Shown here piece after piece: positions 1 to 5,245 of a stretch of 5,245 nucleotides of DNA. The DNA is taken from positions 1-5,245 of the forward strand of contig JASICF010000282.1 of the NCBI GenBank assembly GCA_030044775.1, in the 5' to 3' direction. The DNA comes from Candidatus Sulfotelmatobacter sp. (GTDB taxonomy: Bacteria > Acidobacteriota > Terriglobia > Terriglobales > Acidobacteriaceae). A program made the translations under genes and the position numbers. The notes under the pieces were generated by a model that saw only the letters and a program-made list of their open reading frames with translations, searched no databases and was not told where the DNA came from. Every line of letters starts with the position of its first letter. The stretch's first letter is position 1.

Positions 1-275
1 AAATTCGTTATTGCGAGTCGAAAGCAAACCGTGTCGAGCGCTACGCCGCGCGTTTCGCCGCGAAAGAAGCCGCCATGAAAGCTCTTGGCACCGGCTGGAA
101 TCATGGCGTCCGCTGGCAAGATTGCGAAGTCGCTCGCCTGCCAGGCAAACGTCCTACGATGGTTTTCCACGGCCGGGCGGGTGAGTTTGCCGCCAGGCTG
201 GGCGTAAAGAACACGGCACTTTCCATTTCGCACACCGCGGAGCAGGCGATCGCGCAAGTCATTCTTGAGAGCTAA
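1..275 (+). CDS. acpS: Holo-[acyl-carrier-protein] synthase, 3' part (start lies outside the window)
   Basis: Transfers 4'-phosphopantetheine from coenzyme A to the conserved serine of acyl carrier protein, making ACP active for cytoplasmic fatty acid synthesis. The reading frame is open from base 3, so the ATG at 75 is internal. About 90 residues are visible. They carry the family's central motif RYAARFAAKEAAMKALGTG, whose Lys-Glu pair includes the metal-binding Glu, then a GVRWQDCEV stretch, then the C-terminal ALSISHTAEQAIAQV block with the conserved SISH histidine. AcpS is usually 120-130 residues, so about 30 N-terminal residues, including the metal-binding Asp, are missing off the left edge. 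It ends with TAA at 273-275, 65 bp before the next gene on the same strand. No terminator is evident after it. The identification is strong; only the start is unknown. Confidence 0.93.
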   Translation, partial: IRYCESKANRVERYAARFAAKEAAMKALGTGWNHGVRWQDCEVARLPGKRPTMVFHGRAGEFAARLGVKNTALSISHTAEQAIAQVILES

Positions 276-315
276 GCCCGAGCGGTGACGCTTTGGATCG
301 CGCAGGCCACGCCTC

Positions 316-324
316 TGCTAGACT
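316..324 (+). promoter_or_regulatory. Candidate extended -10 promoter element ahead of the SpeE-like membrane protein
   Basis: TGC followed by TAGACT (319-324) matches an extended -10 box, with 4 of 6 bases of TATAAT plus the upstream TG. A TTGGAT at 293-298 is a poor -35 and sits 20 bp away, so the extended -10 would have to carry the promoter. Transcription would begin around 330, leaving a leader of only about 10 bases before the ATG at 341. No Shine-Dalgarno is visible there. This is pattern matching only. Confidence 0.3.
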
Positions 325-340
325 GGCAAATTCTTCCCTC

Positions 341-2749
341 ATGTCCACGACCAGCGAAGTCGTAAACCCGATTGCTTCTTCCGAAGGCATTCCAGAGCGC
401 AGTCTTCTGCTGGGGTTGGGGCTCGCCAGCTTCGCCGCGCTCCTGTTGGAACTGGCGCTGACGCGGTTGTTCTCGGTCGTCCTCTTCTATCATTTTGCTT
501 TTCTTGCCATTTCGATCGCCCTGCTCGGCCTGGGCGCTGGCGGGGTTTTTGCCTATTTGCTCAAGTGGCAACTGGCACGTTTTTCCACTCGAGGACTGGG
601 CGGGTGGTTATGCCTGGTCAATGCGGCAGTGGTTTTCGTGGTCCTGGAAATCGTGCTGCGCGTGCCGGTCGCCTTAAGCGTAACGTGGAAGAATTCACTA
701 CATCTGACGGTTCTCTACCTGACTGCGGCCGTGCCGTTTTTCCTGACCGGACTTCTGTTCTCTATCGCCTTTTCGCGCGAGACCTGGCGTGTCTCGCGCC
801 TCTATGGCGCAGATCTCGGCGGTGGAGCGTTGGCGTGCGTCGCTGTAGTTCCTTTGCTCAACTGGATTGGAGGGCCGAACACAATCCTGGCTGCGGGTGT
901 TGCCATGGCAATCTCGGGCGCCCTATGGTCGGGAGTCGGCAACATTCGCAAAATCGCAATTGGCGTTGCCGCGGCTCTTGCGGCCGTGATCGCCGCGAAC
1001 CATTCGGGCCGTCTCATCGACGTGGTTTATGCCAAGGGCATGTTTCGCGATCCCGCGTGGGTGGAGTTCTCCCAATGGAATGCACTGTCACGCGTGGAAG
1101 TCGATCGCCAAGGCGAAGCGAAGGCCATTGTCATTGACGCCGACGCTTCCACCTACATCATGAACTGCGATCTCGCCCACTGGCATGACAGCGATTGGGA
1201 AAAAGATCTCATGTCCGCGCCGCCGGCGCTCGCCAATGTTCTGCGGCCCCGTGGTGAGTTCGCCATTATCGGGCCGGGCGGCGGAGTCGACGTGCTTCGC
1301 GCCGTCGCCAGCGGCAGCCCGAGCGTAACAGGCATCGAAATTAATCCCATCATAGCCAACACCATCATGCGCGGGCGTTACTCCGATTACGCACAGCATC
1401 TTTACCAGCGGCCCGAGGTCCACATGCAGGTTACCGACGGGCGCTCCTACCTGCGCTCCACGCCTCAGCGATTTGATGTCGTGCAGATGACGCTAGTCGA
1501 TACCTGGGCTTCTACCGCCGCAGGCGCTTTCGCGCTCAGCGAAAACAATCTCTACACTGTCGAGGCTTTCCGGGAATATTTCGAACATCTCAAACCGGAT
1601 GGCATGATTGCCATTACTCGCTGGGAATTTCGCGAGCCACGGGAAGCGTTGCGCGTTGTGGCGGTCGCTATAGAGGCGTTGCATAGTCTGGGAGTATCAA
1701 GCACTGAGCGCAACTTCATTGTGGCTTCGCAAGGATGGCTCAACGAAGATGGCATTCCGGTTGTGGTTCTTGCCAAAAAAACCGCCTTCAGTACCGACGA
1801 AGTATCTGCCGTGGAAGCTCACGTTCAGAAATATCCTCAACTCAATCCCCTTTATCTTCCTTCCGACCTCGATAAAGCCCACTTGGCCGAAAACCCCTTC
1901 GCCGATCTGATCGCCAGCAACGACCCCTCTCGTTTTGCGCAAGGCTACGCCTACAACGTTGCACCTGTGACCGATAACGCGCCGTTTTTCTTTTTTACTC
2001 TCAAGCCGGGGCAGATCCTTCACGGACAAGCCCTGCGGCACGCCATCGACTGGAAGGTAAATCTCGGGGTGCTTGTCTTGTTGGTTGTTCTAGGGGTATC
2101 GATTGCGGCAGTCGTGGGGTTCTTGATTTTGCCGCTGGCGCTGCAAAGGGGACGCCATTCGCCGTTTCGCGTGCTTTATTTCGTGGCCATCGGCCTGGGA
2201 TATATTTTGGTTGAAATTGCCTTTATTCAGCGGTTCGTGCTGTTTCTGGGCCACCCCACCTACGCGCTGACGGTCGTTATCTTTTCGCTGATGTTGTCGA
2301 GCGGAGCCGGAAGCCTCATGTCCCGAAGGTCGATCGGCCGCACGGAACGGGTTGCGATTCCGTTGATCCTGGCAATTCTGATCCTGACTGCAGAGGCTTT
2401 TTTTCTTTCGCACGCGCTCGCCGCATGGGTGGGTTTGAGGTTTACCGCTCGTCTGGCGATCAGCGCAGTCTTGCTCGTGCCCCTGGGCTTCGTCATGGGC
2501 ATGCCGTTTCCGACTGGGCTGCGCGCACTAACTGCTGTTTCGTCAAGTCCTCCGAACGAAACGGACAAGGATGGGGATAGCGCCGTTGAATGGGCATGGG
2601 CCATGAACGCCGCGGCCAGCGTTTTAGGTTCGGTCCTGGCCATGGTGATTGCGATTCAATTTGGCCTGACCGTCACTTTGGCTTGCGGAGCAGCAGCTTA
2701 CCTGGCCGCCCTGCTGTTTCTTCCGGTACTCCACCAACAAGTCTTTTAG
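341..2749 (+). CDS. Multi-pass membrane protein with a central spermidine-synthase-like (SAM-fold) domain
   Basis: With the ATG at 341 the protein has 802 residues. A TTG at 293 in the same frame would add 16, but those residues look non-native, so I prefer the ATG; neither has a clear Shine-Dalgarno. About seven hydrophobic helices lie at roughly 21-44, 48-74, 86-108, 119-144, 156-177, 180-197 and 202-220. A soluble domain of about 340 residues follows, then about seven more helices from 573 to 795. The soluble part holds a Rossmann SAM-binding signature: IIGPGGGVDVLR near 309-320, an acidic IEIN near 332-335, and TDGRSYLR near 365-372. Then come FDVVQMTLVDTW (378-389) and a SENNLYTVEAF segment, which align with the spermidine synthase core. 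PVTDNAPFFF (542-551) and HPTYALTVV in the C-terminal membrane part fit my memory of this membrane SpeE-like family. The true substrate is unknown. Two acidic residues that bind and activate putrescine in true aminopropyltransferases appear replaced, so polyamine synthesis should not be assumed. The fold and family are confident; the function is not. Confidence 0.85.
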   Translation: MSTTSEVVNPIASSEGIPERSLLLGLGLASFAALLLELALTRLFSVVLFYHFAFLAISIALLGLGAGGVFAYLLKWQLARFSTRGLGGWLCLVNAAVVFVVLEIVLRVPVALSVTWKNSLHLTVLYLTAAVPFFLTGLLFSIAFSRETWRVSRLYGADLGGGALACVAVVPLLNWIGGPNTILAAGVAMAISGALWSGVGNIRKIAIGVAAALAAVIAANHSGRLIDVVYAKGMFRDPAWVEFSQWNALSRVEVDRQGEAKAIVIDADASTYIMNCDLAHWHDSDWEKDLMSAPPALANVLRPRGEFAIIGPGGGVDVLRAVASGSPSVTGIEINPIIANTIMRGRYSDYAQHLYQRPEVHMQVTDGRSYLRSTPQRFDVVQMTLVDTWASTAAGAFALSENNLYTVEAFREYFEHLKPDGMIAITRWEFREPREALRVVAVAIEALHSLGVSSTERNFIVASQGWLNEDGIPVVVLAKKTAFSTDEVSAVEAHVQKYPQLNPLYLPSDLDKAHLAENPFADLIASNDPSRFAQGYAYNVAPVTDNAPFFFFTLKPGQILHGQALRHAIDWKVNLGVLVLLVVLGVSIAAVVGFLILPLALQRGRHSPFRVLYFVAIGLGYILVEIAFIQRFVLFLGHPTYALTVVIFSLMLSSGAGSLMSRRSIGRTERVAIPLILAILILTAEAFFLSHALAAWVGLRFTARLAISAVLLVPLGFVMGMPFPTGLRALTAVSSSPPNETDKDGDSAVEWAWAMNAAASVLGSVLAMVIAIQFGLTVTLACGAAAYLAALLFLPVLHQQVF

Positions 2750-2774
2750 AGAGGTACGCCTGCTTTGTTATGAT
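2745..2774 (+). promoter_or_regulatory. Candidate sigma-70 promoter for the MCE gene
   Basis: TATGAT at 2769-2774 matches 5 of 6 bases of the -10 consensus, and TGT directly before it supplies the TGn of an extended -10. TTTAGA at 2745-2750, 18 bp upstream and overlapping the stop codon of the preceding gene, is a weak -35 (4 of 6). Transcription would start near 2781, giving a leader of about 75 bases. If real, the MCE gene can be expressed separately from the membrane gene upstream, although the 105-bp gap and lack of a terminator also allow read-through. Confidence 0.42.
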
Positions 2775-2843
2775 GCTGCGAGGGGTGCCGCTAGCTGGGA
2801 GGTGTTCCAAGCGTGTACCGACGACAGTCGCAACCTGCGGCAT

Positions 2844-2848
2844 AAGGA
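2844..2848 (+). promoter_or_regulatory. Shine-Dalgarno that fixes the TTG start of the MCE gene
   Basis: AAGGA lies six bases before the TTG at 2855. The only nearby ATG (2878) is out of frame, so this site decides the start in favour of TTG. Confidence 0.7.
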
Positions 2849-2854
2849 AATTAT

Positions 2855-3934
2855 TTGCCGAGTCAGAAACAACTTAAATGGTCGCAACTTAAAGTCGGTT
2901 TGACCGTTGTTTTTGCCAGCCTGGTGCTGGCCGTCCTTCTGTTTCTCATGTCAGGCACGACGGGCCTGTTCACCAAACGCATTACCCTCTACTCCTACTT
3001 TGATAACGCCAGCGGCCTGCGTGTGGGCGCTCCTGTGCGCCTGAGTGGAGTGGATATTGGCAATGTGACCGCCATACGGGTGGTAGCCGACAAGGACAAG
3101 CGGATCACTCCCGTAGAAATCACCATGCGGGTCAGCACAAAGTATGGCTTCAATCTGCGGCGCGATTCGGTGACTTCGCTCGATACCGCCGGCGTGTTAG
3201 GTGAAACCTATCTCGACATCGATAGCTCGCAATCCGTAGGCGCGCGCGCGCAGAACGGGGACATCCTGCCGACGCATGTCCATCCCGATTTCAACGAAGT
3301 GGTCCGCTCCAGCGAGAGCACGCTGCAGAACATGGACGCCCTGCTGAAGCGCGCCGATCGCATCCTGGCCTTCGCGGAAAGCGGGAAAGGGTCGCTCGGC
3401 AAGTTGATCTACGATCCGACCTTGTACGACAGGCTATCGGACACCGTTAAGGAATTTCAGGGAGTGGTCGACGAAGTGGCCAAGGGCCGGGGCAGTCTGG
3501 GTCAGTTGATCAGCAGCAACGATGCCTACAACAAGTTTCTGGCTACGCTGGATAAGATGAACACCGTGGTGGACGATTTACAGGCGGGCAAAGGAACTGC
3601 CGGCAAATTCCTGAAAGATCCGACTCTTTACAATAATGCCAACGATACGATCGCCAATTTGAAGCAAATCACAGCCGACATCAACGCGGGTAAGGGCACT
3701 CTCGGGAAACTCTCCAAAGATCAGGAGATGGCCGACAAGATCGCCACCACAATCAGCAAACTAGAGGCTCTGACCTCATCGCTCGAGGCAGGCCAGGGAA
3801 CGGTTGGCAAGCTGCTGAAGGATGAGACCCTTTACAACAATACGAATCAGCTCATGGTAGAAGCTCAGGATTTCATGAAGGCGTTCCGGCAGAATCCCAA
3901 GAAATATCTCAGTATCAAGCTGCACATCTTTTGA
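2855..3934 (+). CDS. MCE/MlaD-family membrane-anchored lipid-transport protein with C-terminal 34-residue repeats
   Basis: The protein has 359 residues and starts at TTG with AAGGA six bases upstream. Residues 13-33 form one N-terminal membrane helix, so the rest should lie in the periplasm. Residues about 41-122 are a single MCE domain, with GLRVGAPVRLSGVDIGNV at 54-71 and TAGVLGETYLDI at 111-122, the family's signature blocks. MCE proteins assemble as hexameric rings that carry phospholipids or other hydrophobic molecules between inner and outer membranes, usually with an MlaE-type permease and an MlaF-type ATPase. E. coli MlaD is only about 183 residues; the extra length here is a mainly helical tail. 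Five repeats begin at Gly 177, 211, 245, 279 and 313. The tail ends in NPKKYLSIKLHIF, a short strand-like terminus that I recall from other MCE proteins. No permease or ATPase gene is in the window. The upstream neighbour is the SpeE-like membrane protein, 105 bp away on the same strand. Family assignment is firm; the cargo is unknown. Confidence 0.9.
   Translation: MPSQKQLKWSQLKVGLTVVFASLVLAVLLFLMSGTTGLFTKRITLYSYFDNASGLRVGAPVRLSGVDIGNVTAIRVVADKDKRITPVEITMRVSTKYGFNLRRDSVTSLDTAGVLGETYLDIDSSQSVGARAQNGDILPTHVHPDFNEVVRSSESTLQNMDALLKRADRILAFAESGKGSLGKLIYDPTLYDRLSDTVKEFQGVVDEVAKGRGSLGQLISSNDAYNKFLATLDKMNTVVDDLQAGKGTAGKFLKDPTLYNNANDTIANLKQITADINAGKGTLGKLSKDQEMADKIATTISKLEALTSSLEAGQGTVGKLLKDETLYNNTNQLMVEAQDFMKAFRQNPKKYLSIKLHIF
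3383..3892 (+). repeat. Five tandem 34-residue (102-bp) coding repeats in the MCE protein tail
   Basis: Each unit opens with Gly-x-Gly-(Ser/Thr)-x-Gly-(Lys/Gln)-(Leu/Phe). The five openings are GKGSLGKL, GRGSLGQL, GKGTAGKF, GKGTLGKL and GQGTVGKL. They start at 3383, 3485, 3587, 3689 and 3791, exactly 102 bases apart with no insertion or deletion. Units 1, 3 and 5 continue with DPTLY, DPTLY and DETLY, while units 2 and 4 do not, which suggests a 68-residue double unit. The rest of each unit is polar and helix-prone. The DNA copies are well diverged, so this is an old protein repeat and not a recent duplication. Confidence 0.88.
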
Positions 3935-3968
3935 TTGAGTGATTGCTCGATTGGTGATTGAGCGATTG
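3933..3968 (+). repeat. Octamer-like GATTG short tandem repeat after the MCE stop codon
   Basis: GATTG occurs at 3933, 3941, 3949, 3956 and 3964, with steps of 8, 8, 7 and 8 bases and variable spacers (AGT, CTC, GT, AGC). The first copy overlaps the TGA stop codon. The tract is AT-richer than the flanking genes. Its function is unknown; it may be simple-repeat expansion or part of a transcription-ending structure. Confidence 0.7.
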
Positions 3969-4025
3969 ACAAATCAAGGTGCGGCGGTTGATCGCCCAAT
4001 GACTCGATTTCCCGATCAACTCAAT
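3934..4025. other. Inverted repeats spanning the convergent MCE/lipA junction; possible bidirectional terminator
   Basis: The 86-bp gap between two head-on genes has nested complementarity. GTTGATCG (3987-3994) and CGATCAAC (4013-4020) are perfect 8-bp arms with an 18-base spacer. ATTGAGT (3934-3940) and ACTCAAT (4019-4025) are perfect 7-bp arms that include or touch both stop codons. A competing stem pairs 3957-3969 with 3988-4000, with one mismatch and two wobble pairs. No T-run follows an arm on either strand, so this is not a canonical intrinsic terminator. Position between convergent genes makes a transcription-ending role plausible but unproven. Confidence 0.4.
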
Positions 4026-4929
4026 GCTTCGTCGATTCGGTTTGCTCGTGCGCGTGGTAGCTGGAGCGCACCATCGGCCCCGACTCGACGTGCCGAAAAC
4101 CGAAGCGCAGGGCCTCTGCACGCAATTCGCGAAACTCCTCGGGCGTATAGAAGCGGGCGATCGGCAGATGATCGCGCGAGGGCCGCAGATATTGCCCGAC
4201 GGTGAGAATGTCGACTCCGCGCCTGCCGAGATCGCGGAATACATCGATCAGTTCTTCGGTAGATTCCCCCAGGCCAACCATGACACCGCTCTTCGTTACC
4301 ATGCGCGGCGAAAGTTTCTTGGAGTTTTCCAGCAACTGCAGCGTACGTTCATAGCGAGCCCCCGAACGCACGGCTCGATATAATCGCGGCACGGTTTCGG
4401 TGTTGTGGTTGAGCACATCCGGCTGCGCATCGAGGACAATTCTCAACGGCTCTTCCAATCCTTGAAAATCGGGAATCAGCACCTCGATGCGGCAATCCGG
4501 AATCAGTTCGCGGATTTCGCGGATGGTCTCGGCAAAGATTCTCGCCCCCCCGACGTTATCGTCATCACGATTCACGCTGGTGATAACCGCGTGTTTTAGT
4601 CCCAGCGTCGCAACCGCTTCGGCAACGCGTCGCGGCTCATCCCAGTCAATCGGCTCCGGTCGGCCCTTCGGAACAGCGCAGAATCCGCAGCGCCGGGTAC
4701 AGATGTCGCCCAGCAGCATGAACGTCGCGGTTTTGTGATTCCAGCACTCGCCGATGTTCGGGCACTGGGCAGATTCGCAAACTGTGTGCAAGCCTAGCTC
4801 GCGCGCCAACTTTTTTAGATTGTGAAAGTTGTCGCCGAGAGGAGCTTTCGCGCGCAGCCAGTCGGGCTTCGGGACGCGCAGAGGAGGGTGCAGCTCGATC
4901 TGGATCAGTTGGGATGACGCGGACATCAT
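4021..4929 (-). CDS. lipA: Lipoyl synthase (radical SAM)
   Basis: Inserts two sulfur atoms at C6 and C8 of the octanoyl group bound to lipoyl domains of 2-oxoacid dehydrogenases and the glycine cleavage H protein, in the cytoplasm. From the ATG at 4929 the protein has 302 residues, usual for the family. The auxiliary [4Fe-4S] cluster motif CX4CX5C is at Cys 51, 56 and 62. The radical-SAM motif CX3CX2C (CTRRCGFC) is at Cys 77, 81 and 84. The C-terminal RSSYHA motif at about 288-293 supplies the serine that ligates the auxiliary cluster. All key residues are present, so it should be active. The frame stays open upstream to an ATG at 5049, but that extension overlaps recG by 37 bp and looks unlike LipA, so I reject it. 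A second ATG at 4926 is equally possible. No Shine-Dalgarno is visible; a TAAAAT box just ahead suggests a very short or absent leader. lipB is not in the window; recG precedes it on the same strand by 83 bp. Confidence 0.96.
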   Translation of the reverse strand: MMSASSQLIQIELHPPLRVPKPDWLRAKAPLGDNFHNLKKLARELGLHTVCESAQCPNIGECWNHKTATFMLLGDICTRRCGFCAVPKGRPEPIDWDEPRRVAEAVATLGLKHAVITSVNRDDDNVGGARIFAETIREIRELIPDCRIEVLIPDFQGLEEPLRIVLDAQPDVLNHNTETVPRLYRAVRSGARYERTLQLLENSKKLSPRMVTKSGVMVGLGESTEELIDVFRDLGRRGVDILTVGQYLRPSRDHLPIARFYTPEEFRELRAEALRFGFRHVESGPMVRSSYHAHEQTESTKH

Positions 4930-4933
4930 TTCG

Positions 4934-4939
4934 ATTTTA
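4934..4939 (-). promoter_or_regulatory. Candidate -10 box for lipA
   Basis: Read on the - strand, TAAAAT ends only four bases before the first ATG, so transcription would start at or next to the start codon. No recognisable -35 lies 16-18 bp upstream. This would fit a leaderless transcript, in line with the lack of a Shine-Dalgarno, but AT-rich hexamers occur by chance. Confidence 0.33.
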
Positions 4940-4943
4940 TCAG

Positions 4944-4973
4944 TTTGCGATCGGCCGGGCTCAGCATCGCAAA
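4944..4973. promoter_or_regulatory. Perfect 8-bp inverted repeat upstream of lipA (candidate operator)
   Basis: TTTGCGAT (4944-4951) and ATCGCAAA (4966-4973) are exact reverse complements with a 14-base spacer, so arm centres are 22 bp apart, about two helical turns. The repeat lies directly upstream of the candidate lipA -10 box, in the stretch where RNA polymerase would bind. No T-run follows it on the - strand, which argues against an intrinsic terminator for recG. A binding site for a dimeric regulator is the simplest reading, but no regulator is identified. Confidence 0.5.
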
Positions 4974-5012
4974 GCAATTGAGTTTCCGAGGGACAACCAG
5001 ATTGCGTCCGGC

Positions 5013-5245
5013 TCACGCCACTTCGACCAGGCCATACGTCTGTTGCCACCGCGCTTTCATGGCATAGAGCGCTTTGCTGATTTCCACCTGCGTGATTTCC
5101 GCATTGGGACCTGCAATCACCGCTGCGGCTTCGCGCTTCGCCAGTTCCAGCAATTGTCGATCCCTGATCAAATTGGCCACTCGAAAACTCGGCATGCCGG
5201 CCTGCCGCGTGCCGAAGAATTCCCCCGGCCCGCGCAATTCGAGAT
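5013..5245 (-). CDS. recG: ATP-dependent DNA helicase RecG, C-terminal part (start lies outside the window)
   Basis: RecG remodels stalled replication forks and branch-migrates Holliday junctions. About 77 C-terminal residues are visible; the frame is open to the right edge, so the TTG at 5237 is an internal Leu. The segment LELRGPGEFFGTRQAG matches the conserved stretch after helicase motif VI, and its GTRQ glutamine corresponds to the residue I recall as Q640 of the E. coli RecG TRG translocation motif. VANLIRD and a terminal ALYAMKARWQQTYGLVEVA helix follow, as in RecG tails. Stop TGA is at 5015-5013. The wedge domain and helicase motifs I-VI lie outside the window. lipA follows on the same strand after 83 bp with no evident terminator, so read-through into lipA is possible. 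Confidence 0.92.
   Translation of the reverse strand, partial: LELRGPGEFFGTRQAGMPSFRVANLIRDRQLLELAKREAAAVIAGPNAEITQVEISKALYAMKARWQQTYGLVEVA

Noticed and set aside
75..275. Stand-alone small gene starting at the ATG at 75
   Set aside because: The frame is open to the left edge and the upstream residues complete the AcpS core motif, so the ATG is internal.
565..1137. 190-codon open frame on the + strand in another frame
   Set aside because: It lies wholly inside the SpeE-like gene, is rich in Arg, Ser, Gly and Cys without recognisable domains, and looks like a high-GC shadow.
1088..1423. Antisense open frames within the SpeE-like gene
   Set aside because: No family resemblance, no ribosome-binding site, and full overlap with a well-supported gene.
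1984..1996. T-rich tract as a programmed frameshift site in the SpeE-like gene
   Set aside because: The tract encodes the Phe run of the PVTDNAPFFF motif, the frame continues intact, and no alternative-frame product of interest follows.
2590..2877. 95-codon open frame bridging the end of the SpeE-like gene and the gap before the MCE gene
   Set aside because: Most of it overlaps the conserved C-terminal membrane part of the real gene; the protein is Arg/Pro/Gly-rich with no recognisable motif.
3241..3250. (CG)5 alternating tract as a Z-DNA or regulatory element
   Set aside because: It encodes ordinary Gly-Ala-Arg-Ala in the MCE domain flank and is expected by chance in GC-rich coding DNA.
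3933..3968. CRISPR array
   Set aside because: Units are 5 bases with 2-3-base spacers, far too short for repeats and spacers.
4024..4383. 119-codon open frame opposite lipA
   Set aside because: It mirrors lipA codons on the other strand; lipA is identified by all its cysteine motifs.
4930..5049. 40-residue N-terminal extension of LipA from the ATG at 5049
   Set aside because: It overlaps recG, includes the dyad and -10 candidate, and has no LipA-like character; 302 residues from 4929 fits the family.

Overview
The window looks like a piece of the chromosome of a moderately GC-rich, double-membraned (Gram-negative type) bacterium. An MCE-domain lipid-transport protein is present, and the protein sequences read like those of Acidobacteriota (Terriglobia/Koribacter-like). 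That taxonomic guess rests on remembered family resemblance, not on a search. I see no mobile element, CRISPR array, tRNA or rRNA.

Layout on the + strand. Bases 1-275 are the 3' end of acpS (holo-acyl carrier protein synthase). Bases 341-2749 encode a large integral-membrane protein with a spermidine-synthase-like Rossmann domain set between two groups of about seven membrane helices. Bases 2855-3934 encode a membrane-anchored MCE/MlaD-family protein. It has a TTG start behind a good Shine-Dalgarno, and its C-terminal part is built from five exact-length 34-residue repeats. The + strand block meets two - strand genes head-on across an 86-bp gap rich in GATTG repeats and inverted repeats.

Layout on the - strand, in transcription order. 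The 3' end of recG (DNA helicase, 5245-5013) is followed by lipA (lipoyl synthase, 4929-4021). An 83-bp spacer separates them and carries a perfect 8-bp inverted repeat and a candidate -10 box just before lipA.

acpS, recG and lipA are housekeeping genes: acyl-carrier activation, replication-fork repair and lipoate synthesis. The two middle genes are the less explained part. One is a SAM-fold membrane enzyme whose aminopropyltransferase acidic residues appear largely lost. The other is an MCE protein with no MlaE/MlaF permease or ATPase beside it. Joint work at the inner membrane or on lipids is possible but is inference from adjacency only. I found no clear evidence of a wholly new multi-gene system; the best leads are the repeat architecture of the MCE protein, the altered active site of the SpeE-like protein, and the dyads around lipA.
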